From Argopecten irradians (lineage: Eukaryota; Mollusca; Bivalvia; Pectinida; Pectinidae), in assembly GCF_041381155.1 (NCBI RefSeq), contig NC_091135.1, positions 58,169,997 through 58,233,996 on the forward strand: a stretch of DNA of 64,000 nucleotides, given 5' to 3'. Made by a program: the position numbers and the translations under genes. The notes under the pieces are model-generated. The model was not told where the DNA came from, made no database searches, and was given only the letters and a program-made list of their open reading frames with translations. How positions within the stretch are numbered: position 1 is the stretch's first letter; every line of letters begins with the position of its first letter. Shown in pieces: positions 46,310-56,956 of this stretch.

Positions 46310-46605
46310 AAATCCCCTAAGTGAGACCCCATCAAATCCCCCTAAGGATACCACTTCAAATCCACTGGTGTCCTCATTTACATATTGTAGACGTTTTTAA
46401 AAAATGCCCTTTGTGTGACCGCTTCAAATCCCCTTAGCTGGACCACTGCAAACCCCCTTAGTGGGGTCAATTCAAATCCCCTTATCGAAACCACTGGATA
46501 ACCCCTTAAATGGACCACTGCAAATCCCCTTAGCAGAAACACTGGTAAATAATTTAAATATTTTAAATGCTTAAAATCCCCATAGGTGACCCACTTCAAA
46601 TCCAC
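46310..46605. repeat. About 30-bp degenerate minisatellite
   Basis: Roughly nine imperfect units around CCACTGCAAATCCCCTTAG. On the minus strand one frame reads as a LRGFAVV-type repeat, a by-product of the 30-bp period. Just after it TTACCGTAATTACGCG resembles the end of the TIR element at 9725-10892. Confidence 0.65.
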
Positions 46606-46650
46606 TTAAATTACCGTAATTACGCGTGAAGCATACATTTTAAATTTTTA

Positions 46651-47370
46651 GGTCACCTGACCATAGGTCATGATGACCTGTGATATTCTTTTGTCCATTC
46701 TTGTGAACACATTAACTTGAGTAAATTTGAACCAACTTAATGAATAAACGAGTTTGAAAATCAGCTTGATTTGACTGTAAGTTACGGAATTATTGCCCTT
46801 TGCACTAATAATTATTACTGGACTTTGTTTATACGATAACTTGAGTAAGTATGCACAGAGTTTATTGAAACTTTGTGTGTAAAACAACACCGGAGAAATC
46901 CTTGGACGAGTATGAAAATCAGCGAACATTGTGAACACTATAACTTGAGTAAATATGCACCAAGTGTAATGAAATGTTGTGTGTAGACTAACATTGGTAA
47001 GATCTCACAGGATTGTGAAAATCAGCTTGATTCTACTGTAAGTTACGGAATTATTGCCCTTTGCACTAATAATTATTTTGGATCTTGTGAACATGATAAC
47101 TTGAGTAATAGACCAACATTGGAGAGATCTTTGACAAGTTCGAAAATCAGCGTGATTTGACATTAACTTCAGAGTTATTGCCCTTTGCAATAAAAATTAA
47201 TGAACATAGTGAACACTTTGAATTGAGTAAATATGCACCGTTCTTAATGAAACTTTAAAGGAGACTAACATTAGAAAGATCTCGGACGAGTTCGAAAATC
47301 AGCTTGATTCGACTGTAACTTACGGAGTTATTGCCCTTTGAAATAATAATTGTTATTGGACTTTGTCTTT
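46651..47370 (-). mobile_element. Hairpin-ended element with about 150-bp monomers, partial
   Basis: The + strand reads TAGGTCACCTGACCATAGGT then CATGATGACC, a terminal hairpin like those of neighbouring families, followed by TTTGTCC. Four monomers follow (GATTTGACTGTAAGTTACGG, AATTATTGCCCTTTGCA, AACTTGAGTAAATATGCACC). No CAAGAG end is found, so the 5' part is missing. Confidence 0.6.
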
Positions 47371-48004
47371 TTATAGAAACTATCCATTTATTTCTTATTT
47401 TCAATTTGTTATACCTACTTAAATGCTTTTTCTCTCTTTCTCAATAACTATTAGCATATGTATAAAATTTGTCTCTATCTAGAATGCAATAATTTCGTGC
47501 CAGTCTCGGAAAAGTACATACATTCATGAAAAAATTGTAATCGGCCAATTTACTCCTTTCATAACAATGGTAATGGTATTGCTATTAGAACCAACTTGAT
47601 CAGGTAGCCTTTGTGTTTAAATTGTTTGACAGTCATGAAGAGAGCGTACTTACAAAATATCTCTAGGCAATGTAGCCTTTGATATATTCTAAATATTGGT
47701 CCAATAATCATTTTTAAAAATACCCCTAAGTACTGAAAAAGACGAGAAGGATATCTAAGAGATATAAGCTAACTAATGTGATTAATTTTGTGTAGAAACA
47801 TAGAAAAAAATAATACAATAATGAAGAGATAAACAAAGTGGCAATGCGAAAAAGCCACTAAAGATGACATTCTAATAAATTGTCAGTTTCATATCAATAC
47901 GAAATAAAGGACGAATCCTGTTGTGCTTTATGCACAGATATTACTGTATTCTCGCAATCGTGAAACCTTGTACATGGAAGACAATTATATGTTCGCGCAT
48001 ATTA

Positions 48005-48350
48005 TTAGTTTCGAATGTTTAGACCAGAAGTTATATCTGTGGTGTCTAAGAAAGCACTGTAAGATTCCTCGGTACGGAGCCTGATATTGATGTTGGTTTC
48101 CGTTTGTGTTAGACCTGTAATGGTGATGTCATATGGGCAGTGATCTCCAGTGGTAAAGTGACATGATACTTGTTTGAATTTATTTCCCTGTCTGTATATA
48201 CAGCAAAATGTGCGTTGAAAACGTTCCCTGATGCTGTTGGAAGTTTGGCCAACATATTGCATTCTGCATTCTACGGCACTGTATTAAATAGATGGCACAT
48301 TTAGTGTTGCAATTGATGCTGCCGCGTATTTTAATTTTCTTCTCGTTGTG
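48005..48350 (-). pseudogene. Penelope-like element fragment, GIY-YIG endonuclease part
   Basis: The minus-strand frame has KIRGSINCNTKCAIYLIQC, then (after a one-base insertion near 48265) MQYVGQTSNSIRERFQ and SCHFTTGDHCPYDITI, ending in RLRTEESY and TSGLNIRN-stop. The IYLIQC...YVGQT...R..ERF...E order is the GIY-YIG endonuclease that follows the reverse transcriptase in Penelope-like elements. No reverse transcriptase domain is seen upstream, so this is a truncated, frameshifted 3' piece. Confidence 0.8.
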
Positions 48351-48867
48351 TGTTACTGGCAGCTTCCTTACACGTTAGCATACATGGGGACATAGTTGGC
48401 ATGGTTTTGTGACAAGGTTGACTGCCTAGGACCGGTTTAGTAGTCGCCACATCTGCTCTATTGGGTAACTAACACTTAAACATCTGCTTGATTTTAAGAA
48501 CGCAGCTGCTGGGCCAGTTTGAGGGCTTCAGGCTTTGTACGAGCGAGAGGTGGAGGAGACATCAGAGATCTCAACACACTAACTCAGAGAACTGGGCTGT
48601 CATTTTAAAGCTGCTTATGTGCTGGAAGCTACCCAAATCTGCTACGAGTAGACCGACAGAAAGTCAAACTCACCACACAGTAAGATTTTGGACTCATTTT
48701 TGAAAGTCGAAGAAACCCTCAACACATGAAATTTTAAAGCATATTATAGAAGACATAGAGGGAAAGTTCCTACTGGGACCCTTGATAACAGGAGTAATCC
48801 CTTTTATATATGCTCTTCAGATAGAAAACATTCAATATTTACACATTAAATCAAAAGTATCAGTTTA

Positions 48868-49135
48868 TTATCCCCCCGCGAAAACACATTTGCAGGGGAT
48901 ATTGTTTGGGGCTCTGTCCGTCCGAGAGAGATTCTTTTCGGGCTATAACTCAAAAATACTAATTTACAGTTTCTTTTTTGTTTACCTGCCATTATTTTTG
49001 TTTTAGATTTACAATACTCGCAAACATTTAAAGTAGTTATGCTTGAATAACTGCTACTTTGACCTTGATGTATTGAGAGTTTTACTCCAACTGTGGGGCG
49101 CGGGGGATAATGCCACAGTTTTTGTGGCTCCTTGT
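48868..49135. mobile_element. Short interspersed element with inverted ends
   Basis: Bounded by TTATCCCCCCGCGAAAA and TGGGGCGCGGGGGATAA, with GTCCGTCCGAGAGAG inside the left part, as in the hairpin elements. About 270 bp, non-coding. Confidence 0.5.
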
Positions 49136-49230
49136 TTTCATTTTAACCAGTTATCTTGGTAATTTTGCTATTACTCTTAAATGAAATACAATGTTTTTCG
49201 TAACCAAAAAAAAAATAATTTGGATAATAT

Positions 49231-49700
49231 ACACTACTGGAGTATAGTCTATGAAAATGCCATGAATAAGACTATAAAAAAGCAATGAAAAAATCATTGG
49301 CAAACCCCATGAAAATGGCCATGAAAAAAGGTAAAAGTAATCAAGATCATAAAAAAAACCAATGAAAATCATTTTTATGCCCATTAAATTTTGTGATGTT
49401 AATTTCATGGTCATGAAATTTCCCAAAAGCTTTATGACTATGATTTTTTATTCAGTATTTTTTAATGGCCATGAATATATAATATATTTTCATGGCCTTG
49501 AACACGATTATGGCCATGAATAAAGTAAAGTAATCATGGGGTAGTTAAAAAGTTCATGGGTTTTTCATTACTGAATAAAATTATTTATGGCCCTGATATT
49601 TTTAAAAATTGTTTTCAAATCTTTACCAATGAAAAATCATCATGAAAATAATTGTATTTTTCATGAATATATTTCAAGGTCATGATAAACTTCCATTTTC
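49231..49700. mobile_element. Partial copy of the CATGGCCATG element
   Basis: Starts CACTACTGGAGTATAGTCTA, like the CACTACTG end of the element at 49724. It is filled with CATGAAAA, ATGGCCATGAAT and similar strings. No matching opposite end was found. Confidence 0.5.
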
Positions 49701-49723
49701 TCCATCTGGCTTTAATTATAATT

Positions 49724-51052
49724 CACTACTGCACATGGAAACCATGAGAAAATTGATAATACCATGAAACTTGTATTAAGCTACATAGCATCTTATGTCA
49801 ATAGATCATACAATCTATATATTAAATATATAACATCAGAAGAGTTTAACTTGGAATCACCAACAGTTTACTGTGTTCATTATGTTTTCATAATGCCACA
49901 TATTAAATGCCAAAAAAATTCTGTTATCAGGGGTATGCTGCAATTGATATTATACATGCTAAGTAAATTAGTATTTATCCAAAATAAACTTATCATGTAA
50001 AGCATGATAGTTTATATGGACAATATAATTCAATAACAATTGACAAATACATAAACCGATATCTTCATTGTGTATGCATATGAACAGTTTGCAAAGATTT
50101 CCTGTTGATAAAGAAATGCAGATAATTAAAAATTACCCAGAGTGTTCATCTTTGCTTAAAGAAATTCAGGAATGAAATAATCCTTTCACTAATTTGGCAA
50201 AGCTTCCAATTTAAGACAAATTATGTTTCTCCTTCCAAAATCCAGCAAACACAACCGCCATTTTGGATTTTCATGGAAATATATTATATGGAAGTCATTT
50301 GACTCATTTGGTTATGTGACAAGTCATGTGCTTAAAAGATATAAGCAAGGAGGAGATGGGAAAATGATTTGTAGACTTTTAGAAGTTTTTCACTCAGAAG
50401 ATTCAGCATGTAAAACCTTAGATATTTAAAAACTTTAAAAAATCAATTACATATCAAAGGGTTTCTCATCAATGTTATTGTTTTTATAATGTTTAGTTGA
50501 AGTATTTTTAAGTTCCATTTCATGGCCATGAAAGCTCTCAATATATTAATTGAAATAAACTATTATAAGTTCTATTTCATGGCCATGAAATCTCTCAATA
50601 TATTAATTGAAATAAACTATTATAAGTTCTATTTCATGGCCATGAAATCTCAAAATAGTTTTCTTAGATAAACGAACATTTCATGGCCATGAAAGCTGAA
50701 TAACAAATAGAGTTCATGGGGTGAAAAATCATCCAAATTTGAAAGGAGAGTTTTAAGGCCATGATAATCACTTTTTCAACTGCATCTTCTCTTCATGGCC
50801 ATTAAATTGCATGGAGTCATGGCTATGAATGTTGTTGTCACTGGAAATCATGACCATGAAAATAATTCATGGGTTAATTACTTGTATATACCAGCCATTT
50901 CATTGTGATTTCATTGTCCCATGTAATATATTACAACTTTTTCATGGCACCATGAAAAATGTTCAAACAAAATTTCATGGTATATTTTCATGGTTTAATG
51001 GGAGTTTCATGGGATTATCATATTTTTTTCATGGTTTCCATGTGCAGTAGTG
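49724..51052. mobile_element. TIR element rich in CATGGCCATGAAA palindromes
   Basis: Inverted ends CACTACTGCACATGGAAACC-ATGA and TCAT-GGTTTCCATGTGCAGTAGTG, 24 bp identical and 1329 bp apart. Both subterminal zones are packed with TTTCATGGCCATGAAA-type palindromes, including three near-identical consecutive units at about 50515-50650. No transposase frame; the target duplication is unclear. Confidence 0.75.
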
Positions 51053-51111
51053 ATAATCATTATGGTTTTGACCTGGATTTGATTTTGTTAAATCATATTT
51101 CATTTTATTAG

Positions 51112-51359
51112 GAAAGAAAGTAATGTGTTCTTTCACATGAGCTCGGTGGTAAGTCAGATTCCAAGTTCAAAGAAGACACAGAAGAATCAGTTCATCAAAA
51201 GCCTGCGTTCTGATTGGCTGTTCTATCAGGAAATGACACGGTTCCAGCGACATCCCATGGTGAGGACTTGTACCATGGTGTCCCCTGTTACTGTAGCTGT
51301 GTTTGCTGGGCCAGCCAAACTCTCACCAGACGCTGTCAAGGACAAGCATCTCAACAGAA
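51112..51359 (+). pseudogene. YTHDC2-like exon, intact frame
   Basis: Acceptor TTTTATTAG, donor GTAAGA. The frame is open from KESNVFFHMSSVVSQIPSSK to LSPDAVKDKHLNR. The CTMVSPVTVAVFAGPAKL segment corresponds to the SPxxxxLFxG motif before the OB fold of DExH helicases. Confidence 0.75.
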
Positions 51360-51701
51360 GTAAGATTTTACTGCTAATTCTGCAATAAATGAAATAATTT
51401 GTAACTGCCAATTAACAAACATTGAAGATTTTTTTGGTAAATTCAAAGATAACCTGCTAAAGATTAAGTGTAATATTTAATTATGAATATCATTCCAAAC
51501 ATATTTCAAACTATTGACTTCAGAGACAATGTAATCAATGGGAAACAGAAAGTTGATCCTTTCTTAGTTTTAAATTTTGATTTGTTTGTTAGATATAAAG
51601 TTAATCGTTCTTCCATTTATTTAACGGTGGGTACCAAAATCTCTGTTTTCATGACAGCTGTGTGTAAAAATGATGAAAAAAATGCCCTTTACTATCTGTA
51701 G

Positions 51702-51823
51702 ATTTGGGTATACGAGGAGAGTTTGGTAGTGAAGAAAGTGATAGTGAAGGGGAGGACAAAGAAGATGACAGAAAAACCACATTGCAGTTGGACGAATGGC
51801 TCGGCTTCAGACTTGACAATGAG
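51702..51823 (+). pseudogene. YTHDC2-like exon, intact frame
   Basis: Acceptor ATCTGTAG, donor GTTAAT (weak at +3/+5). It encodes LGIRGEFGSEESDSEGEDKE then DDRKTTLQLDEWLGFRLDNE. An acidic stretch followed by LDEWLxFxLD is a YTHDC2 hallmark. Confidence 0.75.
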
Positions 51824-52272
51824 GTTAATAAGCTTATAGCCTGACAGATAGACTCGGGGGGTTTTGTTACCTCTAATGAACAATAAAAAAACAAATAAAG
51901 GGAGTAGTTGTTTTAGCTAAAAGCAGTAAAAGAAGAGGCATTGAGTTATCAATTATATAATACACTGTAGTGCTTACTGTGAAATAATTTTTAATTTGTT
52001 GCTAGATTTAATTTTTTTTATTAGTATTTCCTCTCATTACAACCATGCTAAATATAATTCGTTAACTTTTGGCAAAAGTTTTATTTTAAGTCTGTCTGAT
52101 TTAGCTGATCTCAGTTTTGTAGATAAACGACTTTTTTATCACAAAACTAGCCTGTCCAGCATCATGTCGGCATACGGCCAGTCATAAATATCGTAAGACA
52201 CATGTGTAGTAACACTATTATGACGTCACATTTTTTACGTCACAATGTTAGCTAAAATATATGACAATGCAT

Positions 52273-52440
52273 GATTTTTTGCATGCAGAACGATGGGTCA
52301 TTAGTGCTTCATTTGAGACAGAAATGGAACAGTCTTTTGTTACGAAGAATGAAATGAGCACCTCCTGCAAAACCTGGTCCCCAGCTGGGATGAGGAGACA
52401 AACTTTGTTTAGACCCCCGGGGGAAGTAACACTGATCCTC
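52273..52440 (+). pseudogene. YTHDC2-like exon with premature stop and frameshifts
   Basis: From acceptor GCATGCAG: NDGSLVLHLRQKWNSLLLRR then MK-stop. After the TGA the expected APxKPWSQ(L/V)DE residues are still visible in pieces (APPAKP, then a shifted DE-E), so the stop and at least two indels arose in formerly coding sequence. Confidence 0.7.
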
Positions 52441-52620
52441 GTAGGTTTGTTTGGGTAAAATGTTGGTTTATAAAGAAAAATAATTATATTATAGCATATC
52501 TAAACCATGCAATCAATAAGAAAATGGGAAGAATTTAAATTATCAGTTTTAATTTCATTAGAGTAGATACTTTTTTAATTATTGGAGAAGTAATTATAAT
52601 TCTAAAAATTGTATTTTCAG

Positions 52621-52760
52621 TCCGTGCTTTAGAACCATTGTCAATGTGTCGTTAAGGATGTGAGGAGATCAAACCATGGAACTACAACATGCCTATGCTG
52701 ACCCCCCCGGGGGTTCGGATGGAGCGACCCCGAAGTCAATGAGTATGCTTGATTTCCATA
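52621..52760 (+). pseudogene. YTHDC2-like exon remnant
   Basis: Starts VRAL in one frame and ends DQTMELQHAYADPPGGSDGA then TPKSMS in another, resembling the YTHDC2 stretch EEQSAGLQQP...RPRPMS. Stops and a one-base shift separate the two halves. C7 and G5 runs lie in the middle. Confidence 0.55.
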
Positions 52761-53495
52761 TATACCTCTTTATATCTTATAATTGGGGTACAGATAATCC
52801 ATTTAAAGATTTGTTAAAGATGATTAATATGTATAAAAAAAAACATAGCCACATGTGTTGCCTAACCTCAATAAAATAATCTATGGTAGAAATTTCAAAT
52901 ACCTAATATATCGGCTTATTGATGGTATGAAATAATCATGGAAGTCTCATAAAAGTGAAGAAATAAAAAACATTCTAAGAAAAAAATTGAAATAGTTGAA
53001 GTCTAGATTTGATATTGATGTATTTTGTTTTCAAATGGATTTAGAGTTTCAACATTAGGATACTTGTAGCTGCTGAGAACCATCATGTCAGGAAGCAGTG
53101 GGAAGGGAAACTTTGACTTCTGTTAACACCTCCAGGGAACAACTTCCAATTCCAGGCAGAGTAAGATTTAATCTTCTATTGGTGTTTAATGTACCATTTT
53201 AGGGAGTGGGATCCATTTCATAGATAATGCTGCATACCAGTTTAGGCTGATTTGGCAAACGTTTGATTAAAAATAATAGTCAAATTTACATATGACAAAT
53301 CCTGTTCATAGTGATTATAAAAGAAGCAATGAAATATCTTGAGTGACAAAATTTCAAATTTGCAGTTTTCCTACTACAATTAGTTATATAATATTAATAT
53401 TCAGTGGGCTATGCGCTTACTCAATTGATTAAGCCATTAAAATTGGTTGACCAAGAATCAAGGTGGGACAAAATATATGACTAAGTTCAATTGTA

Positions 53496-54683
53496 CAGTA
53501 AATACCCGTCTATATAAACACGCCATTGTTCAAATTTCCAATTATTGGCGTATATACACGAGTTACACTAGGGTAGCGGTCTTAAATAGCGGATTTGCGT
53601 TCGTTGAAATCACTTACGAATTAAGGCCTAAAACAAGTAGTCCCCCGGTGCCACAGTCATACTCATGAAACAGACTTTCTAGTCATCTGTATAGGTACGG
53701 CCAACTTCGTAATTTTGTTAAATATGATGTGGATCTCCCCCGCGCGGGCCTGTAATTAGACAAAGGGGGTAATTCGATATAGTTAGTCTTTCTAATCAAC
53801 ATTTAAGCTTCTATACCTCTGTAAAAACATTTGGATAGCACTCACGTATAACGTGCCAAGTTGCCTGCTAGCTATGGGATTTTTTCTACGGATTCAACAT
53901 GATAAATAGATAACATTAAGTTGTGGGTGAACCGCCCGGAAAACAAAGAAATTAGCAAGTTCGAACAAGCGCAGTGCGGTCGTGACCTCACTTTGCATGT
54001 CTGTCAAAATCAACGGTAATAAACGACAATCTCATAACAACGGCGATTTGATAACTTACATAATAACGGCGGATCTTATGTGATAGTGGGTATGGCTTCA
54101 TGAAATGAGTAATGATGGGTTTCTATCAGGGCTCTCTGAGAACTTCCGTATATGGTCCAAGATAAAAAAAAATCGATCGGAGGTTATCCGTAGAAATAGA
54201 CCTTAGTGGGTTTCATTTTTGTCAATAAATAACTAACGTTTACGTTAGTACGTAAAACACAATGTACACAGTTGTAGAGTTTTATTCACCAATACTTGCG
54301 AAACCTACCTTAAAATAATAACAAAGGTGTACCCATACTTGTTAATTGATGTCACTGTGTACACACGGTCGTACACTAAGCGCCATAGTGTGTAGCTGAT
54401 TACCTGTCAGTGCCGAAAAGCAGTTGAGCCCACCTTACGAAAAACATGTGAGAAACCCTATCAACAGAATTATGGCGTTATAATAACGATGGTGGCATTA
54501 TAGATTGTTATTTGTAATCATTTGTTCCGCAAATGTTGATGGCGGATGTGGTAGGCCGGTTTGGCGGTTGATAACGGTTGTATTTGTATGGAGGGAAATC
54601 CGATCTGAATAAATTCATTGGCGATAAGCGAGTTTTTGGCGGTAAAAACGGGTCGTGGCAAAATATAACAGGGGTTTTGACTG
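53496..54683. mobile_element. Possible pogo/Tc1-like non-autonomous element
   Basis: Ends CAGTAAATACCCGTCTATAT and, inverted, CAGTCAAAACCCCTGTTATA, each bordered by TA, 1188 bp apart. CAGT starts with TA duplication fit pogo/Tigger-like elements. The ends match only partly, and the internal frames show no transposase or DDE motif. It lies between remnants of the YTHDC2-like fragment. Confidence 0.5.
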
Positions 54684-56956
54684 TATACAATGAAAATTGG
54701 CTAATGACTGTATAACCAGAAAGTGCTTTATTGGCAAAAACATGTAGTAAATAATTTAAATATGTTGATTTCCACTCCAAGTGAAAAACGCAACCAACCA
54801 CATAGATTGTCTTTTTAGTGATTCTTTTAGGATTATACTTTGGCAATATGAGTCATGATTTGAAATAATATCTATATATTTAGTGCAAATACATTGAATT
54901 TTGACACTATTGAAAGTATTGGATTATTCTGTATTTCATTTCATTGATGTTTTGACAGGAGCCAACACAAGTTGGAATGGGAGATGACATCCGCCGTCAG
55001 TAGCATTCTCCATCGACTAACACCAGCCTGAGAGGATGCCATGTCCAGTAATACGTACTATGAGTCCTGGTCCAGGGGGTTAACTTTACTATGAGTTAAT
55101 ATAGGGAAAACACATTTTCGAGCATTATTTGGTCATTTGTAAAAGGAAATGAGTCAAATGTTGTCAGAACTATCCCTATGAAATGGCCATCGAATCCTAT
55201 TAACAAATTTTCCATAACTGACTCCCAGGGGCCTTAGGGGTTGGACCAAAAGGGGTCAAATAAGCTAAAACTTCAAAAATCTTCTTCTGAAATTCTGGAA
55301 CTGGTAGAATCAAATACTCTTCATAGATGGAGAGGTCTTAAGGTCCTTTACAAAAATTGCTTATTTTTCATAGGAAATTAGTCAAACTGGGTTAGAATTA
55401 TTAGTCTGAGATAGCATTTATCCATATTGGGCCTGGCTGACCCCCAGGGGCCTTAGGGGCGGGGCCAAAAAGGGTCAAATAGGCTAAAACTTCAAAAATC
55501 TACTTCTGTATTCACAGATTTGATGGAACCAAATACTCTTCATAGATTGGAAGGTCTTAAGGCCCTTTACAAAAATTGTGAATTTCATGGCCCTGGGATC
55601 TCAGATTTTGCCCCTGGGGAGGGGGTCAAATTTACTTTATTTTATATTGGCAAGACACATTTATGAATGTTATTTGCTTATTTTTCATAGGAAATTAGTC
55701 AAACTGGGTTAGAATTATTAGTCTGAGATAGCATTTTATCGTCATATCCATATTGGTCCTGGCCGACCCCCAGGGGCCTTAGAGGCGAGGCCAAAATGGC
55801 TAAAATTTCAAAAATCTTCTTCTTAATTCACAGGTTTGATGGAACCAAATAATCTCCATAGATTAAAAAGTGAAATTTATAAAATCACTGACACTGACTG
55901 ACTTCTAGTTTGGTTTTGTTGTTTAACGTTAGCAAAGCAAATTGGAATTTTAAACATAAGGTTTGGTAACATAATACACTAACTATCAAAATGAAAAACA
56001 AAAAATAACAAGAGATCCCAGAGGGATCTTAGCGCCCACCAAAGAATGATCTATGTTTGACAAAGAAAGAGGGATCTTTTCTCTGCTTTTAAAACTTTTA
56101 CTACATATTACTACATATGAAATTTGAGAAAGATCCTTTGAGAACTATCCGAGATATAAAACGATAACAAATATCAATTATCAAATTCCAAGATGGTGGC
56201 CTGTTGGCCATCTTGTTGACCGATTGGTCCTTAAGTTCAACATGCACAACTAGACCAGTAGGGGAACCTGCAAAAAAAATTGGAGACAGATCCCTTCAGT
56301 ACTTTTTGAGAAATAGTGGTAACAAGCTTCAACTAACAAAATCCAAGATAGAGGCCTTTCAGCCATCTTGTTCATCAATCAGTCTCAAATGCAATATGCA
56401 CAACTAGACCCCTAGGGGAACATGGACATGCAATTTGAGACAGATCCCATCAGTACTTTCTGAGAAACAAGAGGCCCAGAGGGCCTGTATCGCTCACCTG
56501 GTTTTTTGTTAGTAATTATCACAAGAATCTGACAATTAGAAAAATAAGCAAAATTGACTCCCAAAGTTTAATTTTGAATCACAGCATACAATGATGCTAT
56601 TGATACCATACAAATATGCTATCCAAACATAGGTTCAGAGACAAAAGTAATTTATATGAAAATAGTAGCCTAATTGACCTTCTTGACCTCGCATCTATTG
56701 CCGTTTAAGGCCCCGGGGTCAGCCCTATCATTTGTACAATTTCAAATCCCAACCCTATGGATGCTACCATTGCATTATAAGTGCTCTTCCATTCTTAGTT
56801 GCAGAGAAGAAGTCGTTTATATGGAAATAGCTAAATTGACCCCTTTTGACCCCACCCTTCAGGCTCCCAGGGGGGTCAGCCCCATCATTTGCAAAATTTT
56901 GAATCCAAACCCTATAAGGATGTAACCGTTGCATTATGAGCGCAATCCCATGTTAA

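Larger units (their letters stand above)
51112..55075 (+). pseudogene. YTHDC2-like RNA helicase gene fragment, decayed
   Basis: Two intact exons (about 51112-51359 and 51702-51823) encode SLRSDWLFYQEMTRFQRHPM, MVSPVTVAVFAGPAKLS and TLQLDEWLGFRLDNE. They match the post-helicase OB-fold region of YTHDC2 (LDEWLxFxLD). A third (52270 on) encodes LRQKWNSLLLRRMK, as in YTHDC2 LRQKWHSLFLRRMRAP, but TGA follows directly and then APPAKP with frameshifts. A fourth block (52621-52760) keeps DQTMELQH...TPKSMS next to stops and shifts. No earlier helicase exons and no YTH domain are seen. It ends where the duplicated segment begins. It could be a pseudogene, or a real gene in poorly polished sequence. Confidence 0.7.

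Noticed and set aside
46378-46605. LRGFAVV peptide repeat as a repeat protein
   Set aside because: The 30-bp minisatellite creates the pattern; there is no start context, and the units contain indels.
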